Shown here: in pieces, positions 13,342-23,039 of the stretch
How positions within the stretch are numbered: the first letter of the stretch is position 1
Layout: the number at the start of each line of letters is the position of its first letter
NCBI RefSeq assembly: GCF_905475465.1
Contig: NC_062238.1
Span: 3,638,501 to 3,702,500, forward strand
Source of the DNA: Pieris napi
Lineage: Eukaryota; Arthropoda; Insecta; Lepidoptera; Pieridae
Reading direction: 5' to 3'
Length of the DNA stretch: 64,000 nucleotides
Program-made: the position numbers and the translations under genes
Notes under the pieces: generated by a model
Databases searched by the model: none
What the model was told of the DNA's origin: nothing
The model's input: only the letters and a program-made list of their open reading frames with translations

Positions 13342-14290
13342 GGGTAGACCGAGGCGAATCGGATCACAGGGCGAATCGGATCAAAATAAGAAATGTGTTG
13401 ATAATTCAAATATCACATTCACATAGAACGCACTTAACCGGCGTTTTGTGTCTCTCCATTTACTGAGCACCTCCCGACATAAGCAGTATTTCGATTGGGC
13501 TTGTGGATCAGTGGCAATGCCGCTCGTCGGCCACTCAGTTTTTTGTGTGTGTCGCAATTTGGCGCTCATCTAAGGTTACGTACTTACGATTTCTTTGTGT
13601 CATATGACGGATTTGTCTTAAAATTTAACTACATTGGTTTATATTGTTAAGCAAGGTGTTAATATTGGAGAACCAATTCGCTTTTAAGTATAATCTTAGA
13701 GGTTAACGTCTAAAATATTTATTTCAAAAGTCTTAACTACGGGGCTAATCGGATCATATCCTTAGGGGCGAATTGGATGATACTTTTAAACTGATTTATT
13801 ACATGTTTGAGGTTGTTGATTCATATTTATTTCATGACCACCGGAGAATGGTGTCAAGAAAAAATGAAAGAGGCTGTAAATTAAGTCCAGAACAAAGAGT
13901 TGAGCTGCTAAGAGTTTTTCAGTACCGTTCACGAGCTAACAGAAAAAAGGACCATAATATATATGTGAATTATGTGCCAATCATTAAAATTGATCTTATT
14001 ATTATATATTGTTACTGATTCCAAAGTTATTTAACACTACACCTTAAAATTTTGTTATATTTTGTGCACGATCCGATTCACCCCGAATGTTGGGGCGAAT
14101 CGGATATTTTCCTTTTTTTAGTTTTTAATAGCTAATTAAGAGATTATATGTATGATTTAAGTTTTCAAATATTTATTTCATAGGTAATTGTTACTTCTTA
14201 CGGTTTTATCAATAAAAATAGCATTATATAGCACTTTAGTATGATTTACTCAACCTCAAAGAAAAAGTGATCCGATTCGCCTCGGTCTAC
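13342..14290 (+). mobile_element. TA-flanked non-autonomous DNA transposon, copy 1
   Basis: A 949-bp element with inverted ends built on GTAGACCGAGGCGAATCGGATCA. The left end reads GGGTAGACC and the right end GGTCTAC, each flanked by TA (13340-13341 and 14291-14292). A second copy lies inverted at 40267-41227, which defines the ends. The motif GCGAATCGGAT recurs at the ends and inside, in both orientations (near 13371, 13744, 13766, 14070 and 14094). The TA flank fits the Tc1/mariner/pogo superfamily. No transposase is intact; only a 31-codon relic on the minus strand is visible. Confidence 0.85.
13508..13603 (-). pseudogene. short relic ORF in transposon copy 1
   Basis: ATG at 13603 (minus) opens a 31-codon frame beginning MTQRNRKYVTLDERQIAT. 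The basic start followed by a T-L-x-E-R helix resembles the N-terminal helix-turn-helix of pogo/Tigger-type transposases, but it is too short to assign firmly. The same frame is kept in copy 2 (40966-41061). A second overlapping frame (13381-13569, minus, starting MSAKLRHTQKTEW) is also open in both copies, so either could be the real reading. Confidence 0.35.
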
Positions 14291-14353
14291 TATATTTAAG
14301 ATATATTTTATATAGACGCTTATTTCATTTCTTGGACTATTAAAAAAATAAAA

Positions 14354-14561
14354 TAAATCAGTTGCGCTACACCCTTTTAAGGTTTGGGCCTCAGATTTCT
14401 GTATCTGTTTCATGATAATTTGGTGATCAGTCTCCTGTGCCTGACACACGCTGTCGACTTTTTGGATCTAAGGCAAGCCGGTTTCCTCGTGATCATTCTT
14501 TCAACGTTTTATTGGTGCACAGCAGAATCGCACGCTGAAGCCACTAGGCCAACACTGCTCG
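14354..14561 (-). repeat. tRNA-derived SINE, reverse orientation
   Basis: Reverse complement of the family at 50099. The reversed tail (TTGCGCTACACC, then CAGATTTCTGTATCTGTTT) is at the left, the reversed GTGTGTCAGGCACAG block in the middle, and the reversed head with the A-box-like GTGGCTTCAGCGTGCGA at the right. The B-box region is partly lost. It lies 64 bp to the right of the transposon copy at 13342-14290. Confidence 0.8.
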
Positions 14562-15530
14562 CTCTTGAATTATTACCATGTTCAAAATGTTCGGTACATT
14601 TGGTATATGTAACATCAGAAATCCATTCTATAAAATCAACTACAACCTTATTATCATATCTATAAGTACGTTAACATTCAGTCTACAAATTTATCGCTTT
14701 ACATTTTGATAGGAACATTTGAATTCTGTTTATTCTTCAATGTCTTGCTTTTGTTTAAAATATTTTTGTTTTGTTACACCCACGCATAATTTAGAAACGT
14801 CAGGGTGGTATGTTGTGTGGTACGTACCTATGTGAAATTTAATATTAAATTTTAGTTATAATGAAACATACAAAAATACTTTTACAATTAGCACAAATAC
14901 ACTTAAAAAGCTCGTACTAACCTATTTTAAAAGTAAGTTTTGATAAAAAGTTCTTATACGCACTTTGTACCAAATTAAGGTTTAGCTTTTGAAAGACTAA
15001 AGAATTAAAATAAGAAAAAAGTCCTAAGCAGCCTCAAGCATTGCTAGATTTGATAATTTAAATTTATAGGTATATACTTGAACTTTAAAGTAAACAAATT
15101 TGGTTACGCATATTATTGAAGTTTATTTATACTAATTATTTGAATTACTTATTAAGCTACCTACTTATTACTAGGTAAAAACTACTGATTCATAGTTATA
15201 TGATATTAAACAATTTTTATCTTAGAATGGAAAATGCGTTTTCATCTAATTTTCCTCGACCGTTTCCAATCAATAGATACTTTGTTGCAGAGTCAGACAT
15301 TACGTCGCAAAATGAAATAGAAGCTAATACTGTTACTGACTGTGTTATTTTTTTGAAAATAGAATGTCTGTAGTATACTTTAAATTTACCTATAAGAAAA
15401 ATATATTCTGAACTATAATTCCAGTAGATATACCAATAATAATTAAAACGCGTTTTACCAACTAAAGCCCGTGTCGGTGTTAAATGATATTAATTAGAAA
15501 CTATATTTAAAAAATCGGTTGTCTGTAAAG
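14562..15530. other. AT-rich stretch without a recognisable gene
   Basis: No supported feature. Confidence 0.5.
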
Positions 15531-15544
15531 TCGGTTTACTGACG

Positions 15545-15970
15545 ATAGTTGAACGTGACAACGTCATAAGAAAATATTGATGGAATGGTTGCATTTTTCA
15601 AAAGAAAATTTTAATTTTATTTATTTGATAGATATTTTGTATGGATATACAGAAGGAGGTAAATGGAAATCACAATTGAATTGATTAAGTTACATTTATT
15701 TAAACGCATAAATACAATCATGTAAATTTTAAATGGAACGCCTCAGAGCGAGGTAACGCCGCATGAGTCATGTTTTTTCGTGCGTGCAGCCTCCTCCATC
15801 GAATTATAAGACGTTGTCACGTCAAAATATCCAATAATTGAATATATTTTAAGGAATACGCTGGAAAATTTTCCAGGCGTGTTCATAGGAAAACAATAAC
15901 TTTTTAACAATTGTATCGACTTCAATTTGCGGCCCTGCAATAAAGTGGTGTGCATCTGGCGCCTCACTCA
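15545..15970. repeat. possible degraded repeat with short inverted arms
   Basis: The 12-mer CGTGACAACGTC near 15553 recurs inverted near 15815, each with a similar extended context, around a GC-richer core that ends near 15970. This suggests a decayed mobile element. No family or target duplication can be assigned. The minus-strand ORF at 15743-15967 lies within it and is probably not a gene. Confidence 0.3.
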
Positions 15971-16766
15971 ATTGTAATTTTATCGTTACGATGACATTCT
16001 ATCGCTTTTCAATTAGTTTTTATATCTTTAACAGTGCCTCTAGGAATGTTAAATAACGGTAGATACTGAAAAGTAGAATCCTTTTTTTTCTTCATATAAA
16101 CTAGGGGACAGACAGCAAGCTTATCTATTGGATGATATTTGAAACAGACTCGCAAAGACGCATTTTTTTTAAATAATGCCTTTGTTAAGTACCTACCCGA
16201 GATTGTTTTTTGATTCGATTTTCAAAACGCATAGTATCATAATTTTTCGTTGACGCCATTATTTATTTTATAGAACTAAATTATTGTATATCTACTGCAT
16301 TTTCTCACAGTTATTCAACGTTGAAAACACAATCATTATAATGGAGAGTGTCCGGAGACTGTTCAGTATTCACCCTATCGGACTGAATAATCGATATTAC
16401 ATTTAAAAACGCATCTTACTAATTAGTATTTGATAGCCATATATTGCTTAATTAGTTTTAAAAAATAAGATTTAATTTGTGCAAGAGTTCTATATAAGCG
16501 AGCTCCAAATGTTACCGTCTGTGTCTATGTAAATATGCTTAACCGTTTCAATTAGTTTAGACAACTAATATTTTTACGGCTTTAGTTTTATCTATGTTGT
16601 TGTTCTAATAAGAGAATTAATACATAAATCTAAAGGTAACATTTTTAATTATTTGTAGTAACATTTAATTCGTCTTTACATTGATTTATGGAATACCTAC
16701 TAAGGTTAAATAGAAAACATCGATTGATCACTGAGGAAGTCAGTTTTCTTCTTAAGAAATATTACT

Positions 16767-16997
16767 GATTATTTTTCCGACCCAAATATCGGCCAATAGA
16801 ATTGCACCATTCGACGTCACGTGGTACAACCTACATGGTATTATACTGATAATTTTTTGTGAAAATTTTCTCTGGTCGTTGCTTCAAGAAAAGTATTAAG
16901 TAGTTGTTTTATTCATTATGAAATTCTTATTTGTTAACTGTACATTTCGTCTCATGGTGCAATTCTATTGGCCGACATTTGGGTCGGAAAAATAATC
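16767..16997. mobile_element. 231-bp short element with 44-bp terminal inverted repeats
   Basis: 16767-16810 and 16954-16997 are reverse complements over 44 nt with one mismatch (the base pair within AAATATCGG / AAATGTCGG). The ends start GATTATTTTTCCGACCC. The 143-bp centre has no ORF. The structure fits a MITE or foldback element. I could not find a convincing target duplication, so the superfamily is open. Confidence 0.75.
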
Positions 16998-17809
16998 CCC
17001 CGAATACTAATTATAAGTGAATATATGTTAACAAATATTTATTTTATAATTATAAAATGAAATGTTTGTTTTATAATTATAAAAGTCTACAATATAATTT
17101 TATTTTTGTTAATTTAGTTATGCACTTTTTAACCTTAGTTTTTATTTTATTGTTTTCCTTTCTTGTCTAGAAGAGAGTGCTTATTAGCGGTAAGGCCACA
17201 GTATGACTCCTTATTAATGTATGTTATCGGATTCTATATGTACTATCAATGCAACAAAGTGTTAATAAATATATAAAATAAATGGGCAGTAATACTGCTA
17301 ATTTCTTTAAAACGACCCTGAGTTTTTAACTTAAGGGATTAAGGATAAATTATAATACATAGTGAAATCTACACCAAATATAAAATACACAGAACTATTG
17401 ATATTCAGTTATTTTAAAGCATGTTCCGTGTTTCAAAGAAACATTGCATTTAACATTCTAACTATTAATACTACAATAGAATCATCCAATCTTTATAACG
17501 CATGTAGAAAATTAATGTGTTTAAATTTATTACATTATAATTTTTTACTGCTGTACCGCGCATACAAAACGCTTGTTTGTTACCTGTCACAATTAAAATT
17601 TTAATTAGCTACTTATGTCTTCATTGTCAAATGGGCGTGTATTGTTTATAGACGAAATGAGCAATTTAAAATCATATGTCAATACGGAAGTTAAATTGAT
17701 TTGCATGCTATGAAGATACATGAAAAAAGTATGAGTAACGAAAGGGTCACTAACTGGCATATCCGTTTACATACTAAGTATATAGTAATTGTATTTGGTA
17801 TATATGAAA
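16998..17809. other. AT-rich stretch without a recognisable gene
   Basis: Contains two nearby copies of the palindrome TTTTATAATTATAAAA around 17042-17083. No coding or RNA feature is supported. Confidence 0.5.
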
Positions 17810-18035
17810 GCAGTCTTGTCCTTGAGGCCTAAGCGTGAGACTCTGATCTAAGGTCGCAGGCTCGATCCCTGGCTGTGTAAATTAACCTTTCTATGTGCGC
17901 ATTAAAACTCTCTCGTAGTAAGGAAAACGTGAAGAAACCGACACACCTTAGTAGACCCAAAAAGCTGATCACCTTCTCGCCTATTAGAAAAACAAATGAA
18001 CACGAAACATACAGAAATTTGTGGCCAATACCAAG
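17810..18035 (+). repeat. tRNA-derived SINE, degraded copy
   Basis: Aligns by eye to the SINE at 50099: head GCAGTCTTG, box-A-like region, box B GGCTCGATCCC, CTGTGTAAAT, then TTTCTATGTGCGCAT, the AGACCCAAAAAG block, GCTGATCACCTTCTCGCCTATTAGA and a degenerate CAGAAATTTGTGGCC tail. The tail end is lost and there is no visible target duplication, so it is an old copy. Confidence 0.75.
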
Positions 18036-18224
18036 TTATGTAGGTTTCTGTAATTATAAAATACCTATCTTTAATTATAACGGAAGTGAATAATTAAAAT
18101 AAGTTTCAGTAAAAAATATATATACTTATATAAAAAACACAATATATAATAATTACTACAATACCTTCTAGACAAACACTAAATATTTCTTGTTTTCTAT
18201 TTAATAACATTTATATTGTTACAG

Positions 18225-18285
18225 GTACGGATCGAGCAGGTTGGCCGTTGTCTATTACCAATTAAATGTGCTCCAAAGATGAGAG
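18225..18285 (+). CDS. candidate internal exon (61 nt)
   Basis: A good acceptor (TTATATTGTTACAG) at 18224 precedes a GC-richer 61-nt block ending at a GTAATA donor. The frame from its first base is open for 20 codons (starts VRIEQVGRC). An ATG at 18279 with A at -3 near the 3' end also allows a 5' leader exon carrying a start codon. The product is unknown. The call rests only on splice-like motifs and composition. Confidence 0.22.
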
Positions 18286-20998
18286 GTAATATCGATTACT
18301 TACCGTAATTCTGAATCATTAATATGTCGAACAAAAAAGTGTATTCATCGCACCTGTCGCGATCATAACTTTTCCCCAAAAACGACTTTACAATGAAGCC
18401 TGAAGTCATATTTTCTCACTATTTCTTTATTATTCCTTTTGGCGGCGAGCTCAAAGGATAATACTGACAGTTCGATTAATCGATAGCTTAATAAACCCGA
18501 AAATCATTTGTAACAAAATTCTCGGTTCATTAATATAGCTATAAATAAAAATAATATTTTTAGTACCACGTAAGAGAAAGCTGAAAAGAACTTATTTAGT
18601 TCAACGAATGGCGTGTGTTTCAGTAATAACCTTGTATTCCGAGAAAATAAAGTGAAAATACAGTGTGCTAGGAATATTATTTCATTCCATTCTCTGAAAT
18701 TGTCTAAAAGGTAAAAGTATGGTGAAGTAAAGCGTAGGATGCAAGCGAATTTTCTCTGAAAGTTTCTCCGCAAATGATCCAATTCCATTTCGGTAAGAGA
18801 CTAATAATACTTTTTTCGTCTTTTTACTTCTTGCTTCTACCCTTTACTGTTATTCACATAAAGCGAGATGCATGGAGCTGTTTTAATAGGCGATAAAATA
18901 TTTAAACTAAATAAAACTTGATTAAATTCCAAAGATAGATATTATGTAAAATGTATACCTACCCATTGTATTTTACTTTGAATAACAAAACTACGGATAA
19001 GATTTACGGACTATTTTAATTATTTAATTAGATTTTATACCAACTACCAACGAGGAAGTATTCCTCTGAAAAAGCTCTAAACTCTTTTTATAAATAAAAA
19101 ATTATATACATTATTGTATAATAATATGTAGACTCCATTCTATCTCTGTTCTCGCCAAGATATTGCGGAGCGTCCGGGCAGTCCGTCAATTATTTAGATT
19201 GGTCGCAAGCTGCGTCTGTACCTACTATATTCACTAACTTCGCGGTAAAGATTATACTATACAAGATACCTACTTACTTGTAGGTATATATTAACTTACT
19301 AAGAAATATCACAAATAATATTGTCGCACAAACTAGTGCTACTTAGTTTGTATGTGATTATTTAATTTATTAAATTACAAATTTACATAATCTTTTTATT
19401 ACGATAGAGCCATCAACCTAAGTACATATTACTAACACACAAATCTACGACTTAAATCTCGTGTTTGACTGAAATCTATGTGTTTTCTAATTATTCTTTT
19501 TACAAAACTTTATACCTCATATAAGGGATTCCGAATCTCCGTGCGTAGATAATGCAGTAGCTTACGTAAAAGTTCCACGTATCAAAATGTTCCGAGATAC
19601 GTGAGCTTAATTAATAAACTTAAACGGAAAGGTATTTATGAAATTCTTGGGCAATTGTTGACCTTTAATAAGACGTTATTTATTTAAAAGTATTAAATGT
19701 TAATAAATACTTTTTTCCCTTACAAATGAATATAAAAACACCATAGTAAAAAACGCTTAATAAAGATGTTTTTCTTGTCTAAGCTCATTACTTTTGTCCT
19801 TATATCAATTCTCTATAAAAATATTCAATTCATCAATTTAATTACATATAAACTTTATGGGTATACATTGAGATCGAGAAAGAATGGAACGCTACCAAAA
19901 GCTATGTGTGCTCGCAAACAAAACAAAATCATCAAATATATGTTGACGTGTTATGAGCGTTACTATCTAATAGATAGTAACGCTCAATAGATAGTATCTA
20001 TATATAGATGTCGTATAGGTCTTCGCCCCACACTAATGTCTTATGGCTTATACCATACTACAACGTACGAAGCAATAGTTGTAAGTCAGCACGCGTTTGC
20101 TCAGCGTATATCATTGGCTGTCGACGCCTTTCCGTTGCCTTATTTGATATCACGTGAATCTCAAATAAAACGAGATAGGAAAAATGTATTTTCCTAAATC
20201 AATTCCGTGTATTGTCTTTTTTAATAAAAAGGAACTTTCCTTATCTTCACTACATATTTGATGTTTTCGCCCTTATTCACTTGAATATGTCCGGAGAATT
20301 TTGCTAGCGTCCCTCGGGATTGGTGTTTCAACAGCGCCATAATCCAGCCGTAAACCGCTTTCTCACGTCAATAACAGTCTTATGAATCATTTAAACGAAC
20401 TATATTATAAATTCACTTGTTCAAGTAGGTATAGGTCTCAAGTGTCGCGACATAATTTATGTATTTTACGAGTGGAAGGGCCAAAGGTTTGTAATATTAA
20501 CGTTTTTACTCGTCTATTGAATCTGTTGGATCATATGACTAGTTTTTGAATAATTTAACATATTTCTCCAATTCGAAAACCATTTAAGTTTGGCATAAAT
20601 TATTGGTTACTTAATTGCGGTGTTAAAAAGATAATGCAACCTTTATAAAACATTTTCCTTTAATATAAAAGCAAATGGTGAATACTCTCGGGATGTCGTT
20701 TCTTAAAATTCATAAGTATCATTTGCGGAGTGAACGGGACACATTTGCATCTAAAATGTTGTTCAACTTGATTATGCAAAAATAACGTTCCTCCCAAACG
20801 AGTGCACTTAATTTGCGGTTATTTACAATATTCTTTACCTAATGATATTTGTGACCATGTGAGTTTCGTAGACAATTAAATTATGTTCCGGCACAGATAA
20901 TAAATCTGGATCAAGCTCCAATAGACTACGACATCCTTATTTATCTTCACATTAAGTAAGGTATTTTAAAAACACACTACTACAGTGTTTCCCAGACT
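18286..20998. other. AT-rich stretch without a recognisable gene
   Basis: No supported gene. A perfect palindrome at 19954-19986 is listed separately. A CpG-richer patch occurs at about 20020-20140 without clear promoter motifs. Confidence 0.5.
19954..19986. repeat. perfect 16-bp-arm palindrome
   Basis: The arms 19954-19969 (TGAGCGTTACTATCTA) and 19971-19986 are exact reverse complements separated by one base. As RNA or single-stranded DNA this forms a tight hairpin. Confidence 0.9.
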
Positions 20999-20999
20999 A

Positions 21000-21005
21000 A
21001 TAGTT
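21000..21005 (+). repeat. left part of SINE target duplication, and AGTT duplication of the LTR element
   Basis: AGTT at 21002-21005 repeats at 28019-28022, giving the 4-bp target duplication of the LTR element. Taken with 28023-28027 it rebuilds the 11-bp left target duplication (ATAGTTTCTAT) of the SINE at 28028, whose right copy is at 28280-28290. Confidence 0.9.
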
Positions 21006-21265
21006 AATTACATACGGTACCCTAAAGAACTTTGCTGACATCGCGGCACGTGTATGGTCAACGTGCCGGCTTCAAGGAATTACTCTGCTGACACAGTGTT
21101 TACCGCGATTTAACATTTTAATTAAATAAAATATGTTTGCCACTCCGATTATATCTAGCATCGATAACGGATGTCATTTTGTAATTTAATTATAAGTTTA
21201 AATATAATAAATACCTAGCTAACTATTGGTTTTTTTTGGGAGTCCGGGCTGACGAAATCGTAATT
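21006..21265 (+). repeat. 5' long terminal repeat
   Basis: Starts AATTACATACGG and ends GACGAAATCGTAATT, with terminal inverted AATTAC/GTAATT. Contains the inverted repeat CGGCACGT...ACGTGCCG near 21045-21070 and AATAAA motifs at 21125-21130 and 21206-21211. I found no difference from the 3' LTR on direct reading. The promoter and polyadenylation sites must lie here, but I cannot place the start site. Confidence 0.95.
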
Positions 21266-21282
21266 GGCGCAGTCGGTAGGAT
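21265..21282 (+). promoter_or_regulatory. primer-binding site, tRNA-Ser
   Basis: TGGCGCAGTCGGTAGGAT directly follows, and by its first T overlaps, the 5' LTR. It is complementary to the 3' end (with CCA) of a serine tRNA, as in the 17.6/297 group of errantiviruses. It primes minus-strand DNA synthesis. Confidence 0.85.
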
Positions 21283-21465
21283 ACTTTCGGGGCTACTACG
21301 ATCGTTATAAAGAAGATTTCCGGGGTCTAGATTCGACACCGCGCGCGGTCGTTCTAGCTGTCGCTCTTAAGCGTTCACCGAAATATCAAAGAACATTTGG
21401 AAGCAGCCGGGGCGTACTCAAACTTCAGTACAACGCAAAGAAAACCAGGGAAGTCGACGAGTTAT

Positions 21466-21471
21466 GTGAGT
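21466..21471 (+). promoter_or_regulatory. candidate splice donor in the leader
   Basis: GTGAGT lies in the leader 57 bp before the gag ATG. Errantiviruses make env mRNA by splicing from a leader or gag donor, so this is a plausible site. With env broken in this copy it may be vestigial. Motif only. Confidence 0.3.
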
Positions 21472-21527
21472 ACATTGAATTATTTTTCCATCAGTGTTGC
21501 TTTCTCCTCGTCACAATTTTCCGTCCT

Positions 21528-23039
21528 ATGAAAAATAGTCCTGTGTCCTCCAGGCATAAAATTCGTAGGGATAGCTTAGTAGACTTGAATCGTCAATTAG
21601 GTGTAGACTCGAATCGTCAATTAGGTATAGACTCGAATCGTCAATTAAGTGAAGGCTCGAATTGCCCTTCAGTAGATTTAAATAATTTTCCTGAGAGCTC
21701 GAATTGCCCTCAAAGTTTAGACAGTAGGTTGAATTTAAGTTTTAGTAATATAAAATATAAAATGGATCCTGATACAGTATATAAGGCTCTCCGCCCAGTT
21801 CCTGAATTTGACGGTAACCCACATATTCTCCCTAGATTTATTAGAATATGTGATCAGATCGTAATTCAATGCGTGAAGGACGAGTTAGGATATGAATTAT
21901 CGAATTTATGTGTTATAAATGGCATTTTAAATAAAATTACTGGTTCCGCAGCTCGTACAATAAATTCAAATGGTATTCCTGAAAATTGGATAGGAATTAG
22001 AAATACTTTAATTAATAATTTTTCTGACCAAAGGGATGAGACCGCACTATACAATGACTTAGCATTAGCGACACAGTGTAATGAGACTCCACAGGAATTT
22101 TATGACAAATGCCAAAACCTTTTTAGCACTATAATGTCTTATGTATCGTTGCACGAGACATTAGAGACAACTATAGAAGCTAAGAGAATTTTATATCGGA
22201 AATTAACTTTACAAGCGTTTGTAAGAGGTTTAAAAGATCCTCTCGGGTCCCGAATAAGGTGTATGAGACCTGAAACTATTGAGAAGGCTTTGGAATTTGT
22301 CCAGGATGAACTTAATGTTATGTACTTGCAGCAGCGAAATAATTTAGCAACAGATCTGAAGAAACCATTATTACCATTAACACCACACAACTCACACCAA
22401 CAATTTATACAGCCTAAATTTCCTCCTATGAATAATAATTTTAATTCTCCTAAATTTTTACCCGGACCTAGTTGGCATAAACCTAATTTTAATTTTAATC
22501 CCCAATTTAATAGTCATCAGCGCATGCCTATGCAACCAACGCGTACTCAGCAAATGTTCCGAGCACCATTGCCTAATAATAACAGTGGTTTTAGAATACC
22601 TAACAGGAACCCTCCACAGAATAATTCTGGCCCTAAGCCTATGAGTGGAGTGAGTCATTTTGTGACAAAACCTTTACCACCTAGAATTACCGGTCATGAT
22701 TGGCAAAAATTCGGCAATCCTCCTCCATCTAATTACTTTAAGTTTAGAGAAGTTAATTTTAATGAATTTAATGATTATAATGATTATGAATACGACAATG
22801 ATTATGTTGACTATAATTATTGTAATACTGACTATGACTATAATGACTATTATGGACAATACTCTTATTGTGACTCAGATAATTATCAGTACTATGAACA
22901 ACAAGATTTAGCACCAATAGAGGATACTCGCTATAATAATAACATGCCTAGTACTAGTAAGGACATTGAACCAAGACATTCTAAAGGTAGGAAAAGTCAG
23001 GATTTTCAACAGAGCCATCGAAAATCCCCACCAGAATAG
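21528..23039 (+). CDS. gag: gag polyprotein of the LTR retrotransposon
   Basis: Forms the virus-like particle core that packages element RNA. The frame is open from the end of the LTR, but the first ATG is at 21528 (503 aa); a second good ATG is at 21762 (425 aa), just where capsid-like sequence begins (MDPDTVYKALRPVPEFDGN). The first start would add a segment with three 24-bp tandem repeats (21582-21653) encoding D-(S/L)-N-R-Q-L. The central part is helical and capsid-like. The C-terminal third is rich in Asn/Pro/Phe, then in Asp/Tyr/Asn (about residues 425-475 from the first ATG). There is no CCHC zinc knuckle, as in gypsy-type errantiviruses, so nucleic-acid binding must use another basic region. 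No stops or frameshifts. The end overlaps pol in the -1 frame. Confidence 0.92.
   Translation: MKNSPVSSRHKIRRDSLVDLNRQLGVDSNRQLGIDSNRQLSEGSNCPSVDLNNFPESSNCPQSLDSRLNLSFSNIKYKMDPDTVYKALRPVPEFDGNPHILPRFIRICDQIVIQCVKDELGYELSNLCVINGILNKITGSAARTINSNGIPENWIGIRNTLINNFSDQRDETALYNDLALATQCNETPQEFYDKCQNLFSTIMSYVSLHETLETTIEAKRILYRKLTLQAFVRGLKDPLGSRIRCMRPETIEKALEFVQDELNVMYLQQRNNLATDLKKPLLPLTPHNSHQQFIQPKFPPMNNNFNSPKFLPGPSWHKPNFNFNPQFNSHQRMPMQPTRTQQMFRAPLPNNNSGFRIPNRNPPQNNSGPKPMSGVSHFVTKPLPPRITGHDWQKFGNPPPSNYFKFREVNFNEFNDYNDYEYDNDYVDYNYCNTDYDYNDYYGQYSYCDSDNYQYYEQQDLAPIEDTRYNNNMPSTSKDIEPRHSKGRKSQDFQQSHRKSPPE
21582..21653 (+). repeat. three 24-bp tandem repeats in the gag N-terminal region
   Basis: Units at 21582, 21606 and 21630 differ at a few bases and each encode D-S/L-N-R-Q-L plus two residues. 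Related S-N-C-P segments follow. In-frame expansion is likely, since 24 bp keeps the reading frame. Confidence 0.85.

Noticed and set aside
14384..14665. 93-aa ORF with a hydrophobic segment
   Set aside because: It lies on the reversed SINE at 14354-14561.
17893..18093. 66-aa ORF
   Set aside because: It lies on the degraded SINE at 17810-18035.
21264..21527. A gag start at 21264 as an ordinary start codon
   Set aside because: The codon there is TTG inside the LTR/primer-site junction. The first ATG is at 21528, so the upstream stretch is reported only as an open leader.
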